Assembly: GCA_947627335.1 (NCBI GenBank)
Contig: CANQVQ010000009.1
Location: 1 to 25,631 of the forward strand
Source: an uncultured Clostridia bacterium
GTDB lineage: Bacteria > Bacillota > Clostridia > Oscillospirales > CAG-382
DNA length: 25,631 nt
Reading direction: 5' to 3'
Part shown: piece after piece, positions 1-7,111 of the stretch
How the letters are laid out: every line of letters starts with the position of its first letter
How positions within the stretch are numbered: position 1 is the stretch's first letter
Made by a program: the position numbers and the translations under genes
The notes under the pieces: model-generated
The model's database searches: none
The model's input: the letters and a program-made list of their open reading frames with translations, nothing else
Told to the model about the DNA's origin: nothing

Positions 1-1107
1 CGCCCCGCTGTCTACCGCTTCCATCACGTTCGCCGCCTGTGACGTGGAACCGGAGGCATGGAACGTAGAAAAACTGCGGACGTCCCCGCCCGGCAGCCAG
101 CGGATAAACGGGGAGATATTGACATTTTTCACGCTGCGCCCGTCCTCAGCGGAAAGCGTCATAGCGCTGTCGTCGGTCAGGCACAGCTCCCGCCCGTCAC
201 CGACGATATGGTCGTAAATGCCTGCGGAGATCGCGTCGAGCAGGGTGGATTTCCCCGAATATCCGCCGCCGGTGATGACCGTCACGCCCCGGCGGACCCC
301 CATTCCCCGCACGCCACAGACTTCGACCTCGTCCTCCGGCGCCGAACGGAACGGGACCGCACCGGGAAGGGGCAGGTCTGTTTCCCCCGCCCGTGGCAGG
401 ATGCTTCCGTTCGCGATAAACGCGCAGCAGTCGCTCGTCCGCAGCCACGAACGGATCCGATTTTGCAAATCGCCGAGGGCAACCGCCCTTCGCAAGCCCT
501 CCGTGTCGAATTCCGAAAGGTACTTCGTCACCGCACCCGGCAGGTCCCTGCAGAGCATCTGCATCGCCTTGCGCAAGCGCTTACGTGGGAACTGCACCTG
601 CATCAGCAAACACAGGCAGAGTTGCGGGACGCTTTCCACGTCCTTTTGCGGATAGATGTTTATGCCGTTGCCGTTTTCGTACCATTTTCGCTCGCAAAAG
701 GCGAAATAGGACGCGTTGCGACTCAGCACTTCCCCGCCCGGCTTGCAGAGGTAATACCGTCCGTTCTCTTCGTCCGGTCGGGAACGGTTGTACAGGTCGT
801 CGTTCAGTTCGTCGAGATAGGGCGCGAAAGTGCGCAAGCAGAAGTCCGCCGCATGGCGATAAGCGCTCTCCGGCAGTTCGGTCAGTCCGAGCCGTTCGAG
901 CGGAATGTGCCACGTCAGGGTCGGACGGTCCAGCGCGAGCTTGTGCGTGGTCGTGACGGTCACGGAGCAGTCTCCGTGCCAATAGGTGTTGAGAAAATCC
1001 TCCTCGTTCCTGTAAGGGGAAACGACGACCACGGGACCCTCGTAGAGCAGGCGGTACGTCGAGGTGCCGTCGTCCATTTGCAGAAAATAGGATTTCAATC
1101 GTTTCAA
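1..1107 (-). CDS. ABC-class P-loop ATPase (PF09818-like), 3' end cut by window edge
   Basis: Partial: 369 codons are present and the gene runs off the low-coordinate edge. The C-terminal part seen here has a Walker A motif, GGGYSGKST (about residues 280-288). The family-typical blocks follow: GDGRE, EDGRS, ISPFI, LPGG and ASGSTSQAANVMEA. This is the pattern of the 'predicted ATPase of the ABC class' family (PF09818), whose cellular role is poorly known. The N-terminal ~200 residues are more divergent than usual. The frame is closed upstream by a TGA at 1117-1119, so the start must be the TTG at 1107 or the in-frame ATG at 1077. I chose TTG because the homologous-looking sequence begins there and a purine-rich GGAAAGGATGAAG lies about 13 nt ahead. 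An ATG at 1120 with GGAAAGG directly in front is in another frame and does not lead into the gene. A promoter, a structured leader and an intrinsic terminator lie upstream. Confidence 0.8.
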   Translation of the reverse strand, partial: MKRLKSYFLQMDDGTSTYRLLYEGPVVVVSPYRNEEDFLNTYWHGDCSVTVTTTHKLALDRPTLTWHIPLERLGLTELPESAYRHAADFCLRTFAPYLDELNDDLYNRSRPDEENGRYYLCKPGGEVLSRNASYFAFCERKWYENGNGINIYPQKDVESVPQLCLCLLMQVQFPRKRLRKAMQMLCRDLPGAVTKYLSEFDTEGLRRAVALGDLQNRIRSWLRTSDCCAFIANGSILPRAGETDLPLPGAVPFRSAPEDEVEVCGVRGMGVRRGVTVITGGGYSGKSTLLDAISAGIYDHIVGDGRELCLTDDSAMTLSAEDGRSVKNVNISPFIRWLPGGDVRSFSTFHASGSTSQAANVMEAVDSGA

Positions 1108-1174
1108 AGTGGGTCTTCATCCTTTCCGATTTTCTTTTTTTGCTCTCAAACGGCAAGGAAACGACGGCCCCGAC

Positions 1175-1208
1175 AAAAAAAGCGCATCCGGGCAAACCGG
1201 AATGCGCT
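1175..1208 (-). terminator. Intrinsic terminator ahead of the ABC-class ATPase gene
   Basis: On the minus strand AGCGCAT-T-CCGG, a short loop and CCGG-ATGCGCT form an 11-bp stem with one bulged T. Seven T residues follow directly (1181-1175). It sits between the promoter at 1366-1394 and the ATPase start at 1107, so it would end a ~185-nt transcript or act as an attenuator. Confidence 0.8.
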
Positions 1209-1230
1209 CGAATGGACAGGAAATAACACC

Positions 1231-1320
1231 CTATGAAAGGAAATTCCCGCACCGAGAGGGTCTTGCCACAGCAGACCAAAACGCATTCAAGCGCCCGTTC
1301 CGAAGAACCGTCGCAAACAT
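1231..1320 (-). CDS. Possible 29-residue leader peptide / small protein
   Basis: An ATG at 1320 follows a strong Shine-Dalgarno (GGGAGG, 8 nt ahead) and opens a 29-codon frame ending at TAG 1231-1233. The peptide starts MFATVLRNGR and contains one Trp and one Cys. It is not hydrophobic enough for a membrane peptide and shows no run of a single amino acid that would suggest classic amino-acid attenuation. It lies entirely inside the candidate structured RNA, and the SD forms part of that RNA's stem. It could be a regulatory leader peptide or a chance frame in a non-coding RNA. Confidence 0.3.
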   Translation of the reverse strand: MFATVLRNGRLNAFWSAVARPSRCGNFLS

Positions 1321-1365
1321 GGTTTACCCCTCCCTTTCGGTGAATTTCCGTTTGATTACGAATTC

Positions 1366-1394
1366 ATTCTATCACATTACGCGCCGTTTGTCAA
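1366..1394 (-). promoter_or_regulatory. Sigma-A promoter, TTGACA-17-TAGAAT
   Basis: The -35 TTGACA is at 1394-1389 and the -10 TAGAAT at 1371-1366, with a 17-nt spacer. Predicted transcription starts near 1359. It lies just downstream of the mntP stop codon and points at the leader RNA and the ATPase gene. Confidence 0.8.
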
Positions 1395-1405
1395 GGAAAA
1401 AGTGA

Positions 1406-1987
1406 TCAAAAGACCCCCGTGACAAAAATTTCGATCCCGATGGCGATCAGAATGACGCCGCCGAGGACCTGTGCCTTGCCGGACAGTTTCGTCCCGAACT
1501 TTTTCCCGATGGCAAGACCCGCCATGCAGATGAAAAAGGTGACGACCGCGATCAGCAGGCAAGCCGCCAGCGCCATGACCCACCCGTATTCGGCGATCGT
1601 AAACCCGACGGACAGCGCGTCGATCGAGGTCGCGACGCCCTGCACCAGCAACGCGCCGACGCCAAGACCCGATTTTTCCGCCGCGTCACCGCCGCGGATC
1701 CCCTCAAACAGCATTTTCCCGCCGATCACGGCGAGGAGAAGGAGCGCGATCCACGGGACGACCTTTTCAAACGCCCGAAAGTACGCCACAATCGTATGCA
1801 CGCAGATCCAGCCGAAAAGCGGCATCGCGAACTGGAATCCGGCGAACACGCCGGCGATCCCGCCCACTTTGCCCCTTCGCATTGCCGGGTCGTTCAGTCC
1901 GTTCGCCATGGACACGGAAAAGGCGTCCATGGCAAGCCCCACGCCGAGCAGGATACTGTTGAGAAAAAAGGATAAACTCCATTCCAT
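1406..1987 (-). CDS. mntP: MntP-family manganese efflux pump
   Basis: 193 residues, the usual size of the MntP/YebN (DUF204) family, which exports Mn2+ across the cytoplasmic membrane. The protein is very hydrophobic with about six membrane segments arranged as two repeats. Each repeat carries the family's acidic signature: AMDAFSVSMANG near residue 20 and SIDALSVGFTIAE in the second half. The start ATG at 1987 has a good SD (GGAGG, 8 nt ahead). It lies about 100 nt downstream of groEL, separated by a terminator-like hairpin. I see no yybP-ykoY (Mn2+) riboswitch upstream. Substrate assignment rests on family membership only. Confidence 0.93.
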   Translation of the reverse strand: MEWSLSFFLNSILLGVGLAMDAFSVSMANGLNDPAMRRGKVGGIAGVFAGFQFAMPLFGWICVHTIVAYFRAFEKVVPWIALLLLAVIGGKMLFEGIRGGDAAEKSGLGVGALLVQGVATSIDALSVGFTIAEYGWVMALAACLLIAVVTFFICMAGLAIGKKFGTKLSGKAQVLGGVILIAIGIEIFVTGVF

Positions 1988-2028
1988 TTCGGTTTCCTCC
2001 GGTCGCTCCGTTGGTTTGGGCGACGGCG

Positions 2029-2070
2029 AAAACGGCGCGGAAAGCCATCTCTGCCCTCCGCACCGTTTTT
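2029..2070 (-). terminator. Terminator-like hairpin between groEL and mntP
   Basis: On the minus strand AAAACGGTGCGGA (2069-2057) pairs with TCCGCGCCGTTTT (2041-2029) through 13 bp including one G-U pair, with a 15-nt loop. Only four T residues follow the stem, so termination may be partial and leave some read-through into mntP. Confidence 0.5.
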
Positions 2071-2087
2071 TACTTTGCCTTACGGGA

Positions 2088-3728
2088 TCAATACATTCCG
2101 CCGCCCATGCCCTGGGCGTTCATCGCGGCATTCGCCGCCGCTTCCGCAGCCGGGTCCTTCTTATCCGCGACAAGGGATTCCGTCGTCAGCACCATCGCCG
2201 CGACGGACGCCGCGTTTTGCAGCGCACTGCGGGTCACTTTGGTCGGGTCGACGATGCCCGCTTCGATCATATCGACGTACTTTTCGTTGTACGCGTCGAA
2301 GCCGACGCCGCTCTTGCGGTTCTTCACGCCGTCGACGATCACGCTGCCCTCGAAACCGGCGTTTTCCGCGATCTGACGGACCGGCTCCTCCAGCGCACGC
2401 AGGACGATCTTCACGCCCGTCTGCTCGTCGCCGGAAGTCGAAGCGGCCAGCTTCTTGACCGCCGGAATGCAGTCGACCAGCGCCGTACCGCCGCCGGCAA
2501 CGATGCCTTCCTCGACCGCCGCTTTCGTCGCGTTCAGCGCGTCCTCGATCCGCAGCTTCTTTTCCTTCATTTCGGTTTCCGTCGCCGCGCCCACCTTGAT
2601 GACCGCCACGCCGCCGGAGAGCTTGGCGAGGCGCTCCTGCAGCTTTTCCTTGTCGAAATCGGAGGTCGTGGTTTCTATCGCGGAGCGGATCTGCCCGATA
2701 CGGGCTTTGATCTCCTCGGGGTCGCCGCTGCCGCCGACGATGATCGTATTTTCCTTCGTCACCTTGACCTGACGAGCGGAACCGAGCAGATCGAGGGTCG
2801 CTTCCTTCAGTTCCAAACCGAGTTCGCTCGAAATGACCTGACCGCCGGTCAGAATGGCGATGTCCTGCAGCATTTCCTTGCGGCGATCGCCGAAGCCAGG
2901 CGCCTTGACCGCGACGCAGGTGAACGTCCCGCGCAGCTTGTTGACGATCAGCGTCGAGAGCGCTTCGCCTTCGACGTCCTCGGCGATGATGATCAACTTC
3001 TTGCCGCTCTGGACCACCTGCTCGAGCAGCGGGAGCAATTCCTGAATGTTGGAGATCTTCTTATCCGTGATCAGGATCGACGCGTCGTCGATGACGGCTT
3101 CCATTTTATCGGTATCCGTCACCATGTACGGCGTGATATATCCACGGTCGAACTGCATCCCTTCGACGACCTCGCAGTAGGTTTCTGCCGTCTTGGATTC
3201 CTCGACGGTGATGACGCCGTCCGCCGTGACCTTTTCCATCGCGTCTGCGATCAGCTTGCCGACCGTTTCGTCCGACGAGGACACGGTACCGACACGGGCG
3301 ATGTCCGCCGAGCCGTTGACCGGCTTGGAGGAGGCGACCAGCGATTCGACCGCCGTATCGACCGCCTTGGAAATGCCCTTCTTGATGATCATCGGGTTCG
3401 CGCCCGCCGCGACGTTCTTCATGCCCTCGCGGATAAACGCCTGCGCGAGCAGGGTCGCCGTCGTCGTGCCGTCGCCGGCAGCGTCGTTGGTCTTGCTGGC
3501 GACTTCGCGCACCAGAGAAGCGCCCATGTTCTCGAACGGGTCGTCCAGCTCGATCTCCTTGGCGATGGTGACGCCGTCGTTGGTGATCAGCGGAGAGCCG
3601 TATTTCTTATCCAGCACCACGTTCCTGCCCTTCGGGCCGAGCGTGATCTTTACGGTATCGGCGAGCTGGTTGACACCGCGCAGCAGGGCTTCGCGGGCTT
3701 CGTTGCCGGTTTTGATTTCTTTTGCCAT
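2088..3728 (-). CDS. groL: 60 kDa chaperonin GroEL
   Basis: 546 residues, full length for GroEL, the ATP-driven cytoplasmic folding chamber that works with GroES. It begins MAKEIKTGNEAREALLRGV and carries the ATP-binding signature LGPKGRNVVLDKKYG, GDGTTTATLLAQA and the family block near residues 400-415 (AAVEEGIVAGGGTAL). It ends with the typical Gly/Met-rich tail (GMGGGMY). The ATG at 3728 is preceded by GGGAGG at 9 nt. It lies 34 nt after groES in the same operon and is therefore expected to be under the CIRCE/HrcA control seen upstream of groES. Confidence 0.98.
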   Translation of the reverse strand: MAKEIKTGNEAREALLRGVNQLADTVKITLGPKGRNVVLDKKYGSPLITNDGVTIAKEIELDDPFENMGASLVREVASKTNDAAGDGTTTATLLAQAFIREGMKNVAAGANPMIIKKGISKAVDTAVESLVASSKPVNGSADIARVGTVSSSDETVGKLIADAMEKVTADGVITVEESKTAETYCEVVEGMQFDRGYITPYMVTDTDKMEAVIDDASILITDKKISNIQELLPLLEQVVQSGKKLIIIAEDVEGEALSTLIVNKLRGTFTCVAVKAPGFGDRRKEMLQDIAILTGGQVISSELGLELKEATLDLLGSARQVKVTKENTIIVGGSGDPEEIKARIGQIRSAIETTTSDFDKEKLQERLAKLSGGVAVIKVGAATETEMKEKKLRIEDALNATKAAVEEGIVAGGGTALVDCIPAVKKLAASTSGDEQTGVKIVLRALEEPVRQIAENAGFEGSVIVDGVKNRKSGVGFDAYNEKYVDMIEAGIVDPTKVTRSALQNAASVAAMVLTTESLVADKKDPAAEAAANAAMNAQGMGGGMY

Positions 3729-3762
3729 GATGAATAACCTCCCTGTTTCCTTGTTTTCGCGA

Positions 3763-4047
3763 TCATTCCACGATCGCGAGAATGTCGCTCTGGCGGACCA
3801 CGGTGTATTCTTCGCCGTCTACCTTGATCTCGGTGCCGGAATACTTGCTGCAAATGACCTTGTCGCCCTTCTTGACCAGCATTTGGACTTCCTTGCCGTC
3901 CACGTTGCCGCCCGGACCGACTTCGACGACTTCGGCGACCTGCGGTTTTTCCTTCGCGGCGCCGGTCAGAATGATCCCGCCCTTGGTCGTCTCTTCCGCT
4001 TCAAGCAGTTTGATGACCACGCGGTCAGCCAATGGTTTCAGTTTCAT
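3763..4047 (-). CDS. groS: 10 kDa co-chaperonin GroES
   Basis: 94 residues starting MKLKPLADRVVIKLLEAEE, with the GroES mobile-loop region (TKGGIILTGAAKEKPQ) and the closing block YTVVRQSDILAIVE. It caps the GroEL ring. The frame extends 11 codons further upstream, but the ATG at 4047 is correct: it begins the conserved domain and has a strong SD (GAGGAGG, 9 nt ahead). It is first in the groES-groEL operon. A CIRCE operator lies about 135-160 bp upstream of the start codon. Confidence 0.97.
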   Translation of the reverse strand: MKLKPLADRVVIKLLEAEETTKGGIILTGAAKEKPQVAEVVEVGPGGNVDGKEVQMLVKKGDKVICSKYSGTEIKVDGEEYTVVRQSDILAIVE

Positions 4048-4181
4048 AAAAAAGAACCTCCTCTTTTTAGGAAACGGCACGGCGCTTTTCCGACCGCACC
4101 TTCTTTTTCCTTTGTACAGTTCCTATTTTATCCCACTTTCTTGAACAAAAAAAGCTATCATTGTGAACAAATTGTAAAATG

Positions 4182-4208
4182 CTGGCACTCTTGCAAAAGA
4201 AGTGCTAA
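4182..4208 (-). promoter_or_regulatory. CIRCE operator (HrcA repressor site) for groESL
   Basis: On the minus strand TTAGCACTT-N9-GAGTGCCAG. This matches the CIRCE consensus TTAGCACTC-N9-GAGTGCTAA with an exact 9-nt spacer and three mismatched positions, two of them in the downstream arm. A TACAAT at 4176-4171 is the best nearby -10, but its -35 (CTTTTG, inside the operator) is poor. HrcA itself is not in the window. Confidence 0.85.
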
Positions 4209-4283
4209 AATCGCACGAAAACCGGGACAAAACTTCAGCTTTTTTCAGAGCAATCCGGCAAAACGGGTTTGGCACTTTCTTTT

Positions 4284-5423
4284 TTATTCTGCCAAATTCC
4301 CGCTCCGGCGGAAGAACTGGTAGAACCCGCAGCGGATCATGCCGTTGTACAGCCTGCGCACCTTGTCCGCCCTGCGACCGAAGAATTGTTCGAAACGCTC
4401 GTCGGAAGTGATGATATAGAGCTGCCACGCCGGGACGTTCGCACGGAACGCCTTCCCCATCGCTGCGGCAAGCTCCCGCGCCTGTTCGAGGTCGCCCAGC
4501 CGTTCGCCGTAGGGCGGGTTGGTCACGATCGTGCCACGCGCACCGGGGACGGGGGAAACAAAGTTCCGAACGTCCGCCACGCGGAAGTCGATGCGGTCCT
4601 CCACGCCGGCACGACTCGCGTTCTCCCGCGCAAGTTCCACGCAGGACGGGTCGAGGTCGGACGCATAGATTTTGGTCGGGTACGGGCGAATTTCCGAACG
4701 TGCGCGCTCCCGTTCCTCCCGCCAGACCGCCGGCGAAAGCTGTCCGAAGGATTCGGCGGCAAACGACCGCGCCAGACCCGGGGCGATATGCCCGGTGAGC
4801 AGAGCCGCTTCGATCGCGATCGTGCCGGAACCGCACATCGGATCGACCAGCAGCACGTCCTCCCGCGGGCGGGACATCGCCGCCATCGCCGCCGCCAGCG
4901 TTTCCCGCAGCGGGGCGATCCCCGCCTGCGTTCGGTAGCCGCGCTTATGCAGCGTGACGCCGGTCGTGTCGATCATCAGGTACGCCATATCCTTCAAAAG
5001 GAAGAACGAGATCGCGTACAGCACGCCGTTTTCCGGCAGGCGGGACAGGCGGTACACCGACGAAAGCCGGTCGGCGACCGCTTTCTTGACGATGCGCTGG
5101 CAGTCCGGGACCGAAAACAGCGTGGATTTGACGCTGTGCCCCTTGACCGGGAACGCCCCTTCCCTGCCGACCCAATCCTCCCACGGGAGCGCTTTCGTCC
5201 CCTCGAACAGCTCGTCGAACGTCCTTGCGGGGAATTTGCCGAGCAGCACCAGCACCCGTTCCGCATACCGCAGACGCAGATTGCAGACGGCGACGGCACG
5301 CTCCGGCGCTTCAAAAATCACCCGACCGTCGATGGTGTCGATGCGCCGGTACCCCAGCGCGTCGATCTCCTCGCCCAGCAGTTTTTCCAGCCCGAACAGG
5401 CAGGTCGCGACCAATTGCAGCAT
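4284..5423 (-). CDS. rlmL: THUMP-domain class I rRNA m2G methyltransferase (RlmL N-terminal/YpsC family)
   Basis: 379 residues. The N-terminal ~160 residues match the ferredoxin-like/THUMP RNA-binding module (MLQLVATCLFGLEKLLGEEI). The Rossmann methyltransferase domain follows, with the SAM-binding motif DPMCGSGTIAIEAA (about residues 194-207), IYASDLDP, and the catalytic NPPYGERL typical of N2-guanine methyltransferases. The length fits the stand-alone YpsC-type enzyme of Firmicutes rather than the double-domain E. coli RlmKL. The ATG at 5423 follows AAAGGACGGAAACC, 13 nt after the stop of the fumarase-like gene, so the two are probably co-transcribed. The exact rRNA target cannot be read from the sequence. 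Confidence 0.93.
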   Translation of the reverse strand: MLQLVATCLFGLEKLLGEEIDALGYRRIDTIDGRVIFEAPERAVAVCNLRLRYAERVLVLLGKFPARTFDELFEGTKALPWEDWVGREGAFPVKGHSVKSTLFSVPDCQRIVKKAVADRLSSVYRLSRLPENGVLYAISFFLLKDMAYLMIDTTGVTLHKRGYRTQAGIAPLRETLAAAMAAMSRPREDVLLVDPMCGSGTIAIEAALLTGHIAPGLARSFAAESFGQLSPAVWREERERARSEIRPYPTKIYASDLDPSCVELARENASRAGVEDRIDFRVADVRNFVSPVPGARGTIVTNPPYGERLGDLEQARELAAAMGKAFRANVPAWQLYIITSDERFEQFFGRRADKVRRLYNGMIRCGFYQFFRRSGNLAE

Positions 5424-5436
5424 GGTTTCCGTCCTT

Positions 5437-6273
5437 TCAGAGCGCCGCCGAAGCGTGCCGCGTGACGTGGCAGGAGATGTTGACCGCGACCGGAAGCCCC
5501 GCGATATGCGTCGCGTAGGTTTCCACCGCCGCCCACAGCGCCGTCACGCCCTTGCCGAGTCCCTGCACCCCGACGCCGGACCGATTGACCGCATCGAGGA
5601 TCCGCTCCTCCAAATCCCCGTACACTGGGTGATGCACGCCGACGTCCCGCAGAAGCGCCTTCTTGGAAAGCACCGCCGAATAATCGAACGTCCCGCCGAT
5701 ACCGACGCCGATGACCAGCGGCGGACAGGGATTTCCGCCCGCGATCCGCACGGTTTCCACGACGAACCCGACGATGTCCTCCAAACTTGCCGTCGGTCGG
5801 AACATCCGTTGGCGGCTCATGTTCTCGCTCCCGAACCCCTTCGGCAGGGCGTACAGCCGGACCCCGTCCCCTTCGACCAGTTCCGTATACAGCACCGCCG
5901 GGGTGTTGTCCCCCGTATTGACCCGTCCGAGCGGGTCGCCGACGACCGACTTGCGCAGATACCCGTCCCGGTACGCCTGCCGGACCCCTTCGTCGACCGC
6001 GTCCCGCAAAAGACCGCCCTCGAAATGGACCTCCTGCCCAACTTCGGCGAACACCACCGCCATGCCGGTATCCTGGCAGATCGGGATACGCTCCCGCTTC
6101 GCCGTTTCCGCGTTTTCGCAAATCACGCCGAGCATCGACTTCGCCGGTTCTTCCCGCTCCGCACGGAAGCAGTCCGAAAGGCGTTCGCAGATGCACGGCG
6201 GCAATTCGTAGTTTGCGCGAATGAACAGGTCGCGGACCGTCCGCACGACGTCGGAGGTATGTACGGTTCTCAT
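5437..6273 (-). CDS. Fe-S hydro-lyase alpha subunit (fumarate hydratase class I / tartrate dehydratase type)
   Basis: 278 residues, full length for the alpha chain of two-subunit class I fumarases, 4Fe-4S enzymes that interconvert fumarate and malate. Family blocks seen are PICQDTGMAVVF (Cys 66), GDNTPAVLYTELVEGD, GGNPCPPLVIGVGIGGTFD, a G-L-G-K-G block and the closing CHVTRHA, which together hold the expected cluster cysteines. The ATG at 6273 is preferred over an upstream in-frame TTG (6297) because homology begins at MRTVHTSD. An AAAGGA lies 12 nt ahead. The beta-subunit gene that normally follows is absent: the next gene, 13 nt on, is an rRNA methyltransferase. The substrate could be fumarate, tartrate or another hydroxy-acid. 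Confidence 0.88.
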   Translation of the reverse strand: MRTVHTSDVVRTVRDLFIRANYELPPCICERLSDCFRAEREEPAKSMLGVICENAETAKRERIPICQDTGMAVVFAEVGQEVHFEGGLLRDAVDEGVRQAYRDGYLRKSVVGDPLGRVNTGDNTPAVLYTELVEGDGVRLYALPKGFGSENMSRQRMFRPTASLEDIVGFVVETVRIAGGNPCPPLVIGVGIGGTFDYSAVLSKKALLRDVGVHHPVYGDLEERILDAVNRSGVGVQGLGKGVTALWAAVETYATHIAGLPVAVNISCHVTRHASAAL

Positions 6274-6295
6274 GGTACTGAAACGTCCTTTCTGC

Positions 6296-6325
6296 AAAAA
6301 AACGGGCAGAACGCACCCGTTTTTT
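6296..6325 (-). terminator. Intrinsic terminator after yabR
   Basis: On the minus strand AAAAAACGGG, a 9-nt loop and CCCGTTTTTT form a 10-bp stem followed by a T run. It sits between the yabR stop and the fumarase-like gene and closes the hup-to-yabR group. The stem is symmetric enough (A run and T run) to work in both directions. Confidence 0.8.
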
Positions 6326-6333
6326 GGTTCCTC

Positions 6334-6783
6334 TTATTTCTTATGTTTATGAACGGTTTTTCCGCCGTTCTGGAATTTGCGCAGGTCGCTGATCTTTTCT
6401 TCGCTCGTGGATTTGTAGCGGCTGAGCATATCCTCGAAATTGGTCGGCGTCGGAGCGGACTCGAATACCGCTGGCTGTGCGCCCGGGACCGTCGCATACG
6501 CGGTCGGATCGGACGTCCGCCCGCCGGACGAGCCGAAGCGGCGAGGATTCCGTTTCCCGGTTTTCAGCGTCAGGGAAATGCGACCCTTTTCATCGACGGA
6601 AAGCACGGTCGGCTCGACGTCCTGCCCGACGGTCAATACGTCTTGAATATTCGCGACATAGCTGTCCGACACCTGCGAAATATGGATCATTCCGGTCAGC
6701 CCGTTTTCCATCTTCACGAAAGCGCCGAAATCGGTGATGCGGGTGATCTTCCCCTTGACCTTCTGCCCTGCTTCCGCCTGCAT
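6334..6783 (-). CDS. yabR: S1-domain RNA-binding protein YabR
   Basis: 149 residues. An S1 OB-fold spans about residues 4-72 (GQKVKGKITRITDFGAFVKM, GMIHISQVSDSYV, GRISLTLK). A Gly/Ser/Pro-rich linker and a charged tail follow, with the block NFEDMLSRYKSTSEEKISDL that recurs in clostridial YabR/GSP13-like proteins. The frame is open back to 6972, but that part overlaps divIC and is not S1-like, so I chose the ATG at 6783, which starts MQAEAGQ. The SD is modest (GGAAAGG, 14 nt ahead). The position directly after divIC and ahead of a terminator matches the conserved yabP-yabQ-divIC-yabR order. It is expected to bind ribosomes or RNA; its precise role is not established. Confidence 0.88.
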   Translation of the reverse strand: MQAEAGQKVKGKITRITDFGAFVKMENGLTGMIHISQVSDSYVANIQDVLTVGQDVEPTVLSVDEKGRISLTLKTGKRNPRRFGSSGGRTSDPTAYATVPGAQPAVFESAPTPTNFEDMLSRYKSTSEEKISDLRKFQNGGKTVHKHKK

Positions 6784-6829
6784 CTCTTGCGACCAAACCT
6801 TTCCGGGATCTCCCTTTACTTGCGCAGTC

Positions 6830-7111
6830 TTAACTTTGCACATCGTAATAAAACAGTATTTCGTTCGGGTATTGGTACCCTTTTTCACGCATATAGCGCT
6901 CGATATAGGAAGCGTCGACGTCCTTTGAAAGGCGGTAACTGACTTTTTCCACCTCATTGGCGAGTTCGTCAACCTGTTCCTCCAAATCGGCCCGTTCCTC
7001 GCGAAGGGATTTGAGGGTCAGCTGCATATTGACGACGGATATGAAAAGCACCACGAGAATGACGAACAAGGCGAGCTTGACGGCAAGATTGGCGCTATGG
7101 CTCCGTTGCAT
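6830..7111 (-). CDS. divIC: Septum formation initiator DivIC/FtsB family
   Basis: 93 residues. A short cytoplasmic tail is followed by one membrane helix (about residues 9-28), then a heptad-rich coiled coil (LKSLREERADLEEQVDELANEVE, split by the membrane boundary) and the conserved extracytoplasmic block YIERYMREKGYQYPNEILFY. This is the bitopic layout of DivIC/FtsB, which joins FtsL and DivIB/FtsQ in the division complex. The ATG at 7111 has GGAGG 10 nt ahead and overlaps the end of yabQ by 17 nt, suggesting translational coupling. The longer upstream frame is yabQ read out of phase. Confidence 0.93.
   Translation of the reverse strand: MQRSHSANLAVKLALFVILVVLFISVVNMQLTLKSLREERADLEEQVDELANEVEKVSYRLSKDVDASYIERYMREKGYQYPNEILFYYDVQS

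Larger units (their letters stand above)
1175..1359 (-). ncRNA. Candidate structured leader RNA / small RNA (unrecognised)
   Basis: The transcript predicted from the promoter at 1366-1394 to the terminator at 1175-1208 is about 185 nt and can fold extensively. A long-range closing stem pairs 1349-1343 (GGAAATT) with 1245-1239 (AATTTCC), 1342-1337 (CACCGA) with 1255-1250 (TCGGTG), and GAGGG at 1332-1328 with CCCTC at 1260-1256. Inside it are a UUCG-tetraloop hairpin (GTTC-TTCG-GAAC) and a hairpin GGTCTGC-TGTG-GCAAGACC. The 5' segment 1354-1346 can instead pair with 1193-1202 inside the terminator, which gives a possible antiterminator. I do not recognise a known riboswitch, T-box, SRP or 6S consensus. 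The same stretch encodes a possible 29-codon peptide, so a translated leader is an alternative. Confidence 0.45.

Noticed and set aside
1175..1359. yybP-ykoY manganese riboswitch, T-box, SRP or tRNA-like RNA
   Set aside because: The GGGGAGTA core, the T-box GGTGGNACCGCG motif, the SRP GGAAG tetraloop core and a GTTCRA T-loop are all absent. The 7-bp GGAAATT/AATTTCC stem alone is not enough for a tRNA. mntP also lies upstream of the RNA, not downstream.
6274..6297. TTG start at 6297 for the fumarase-type gene
   Set aside because: It lies inside the T-run end of the terminator and gives an atypical eight-residue extension. The ATG at 6273 begins the conserved sequence.
6784..6972. N-terminal extension of yabR to 6972
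   Set aside because: This stretch overlaps divIC in another frame and has no S1-like or signal-like features. The S1 domain starts at the ATG at 6783.
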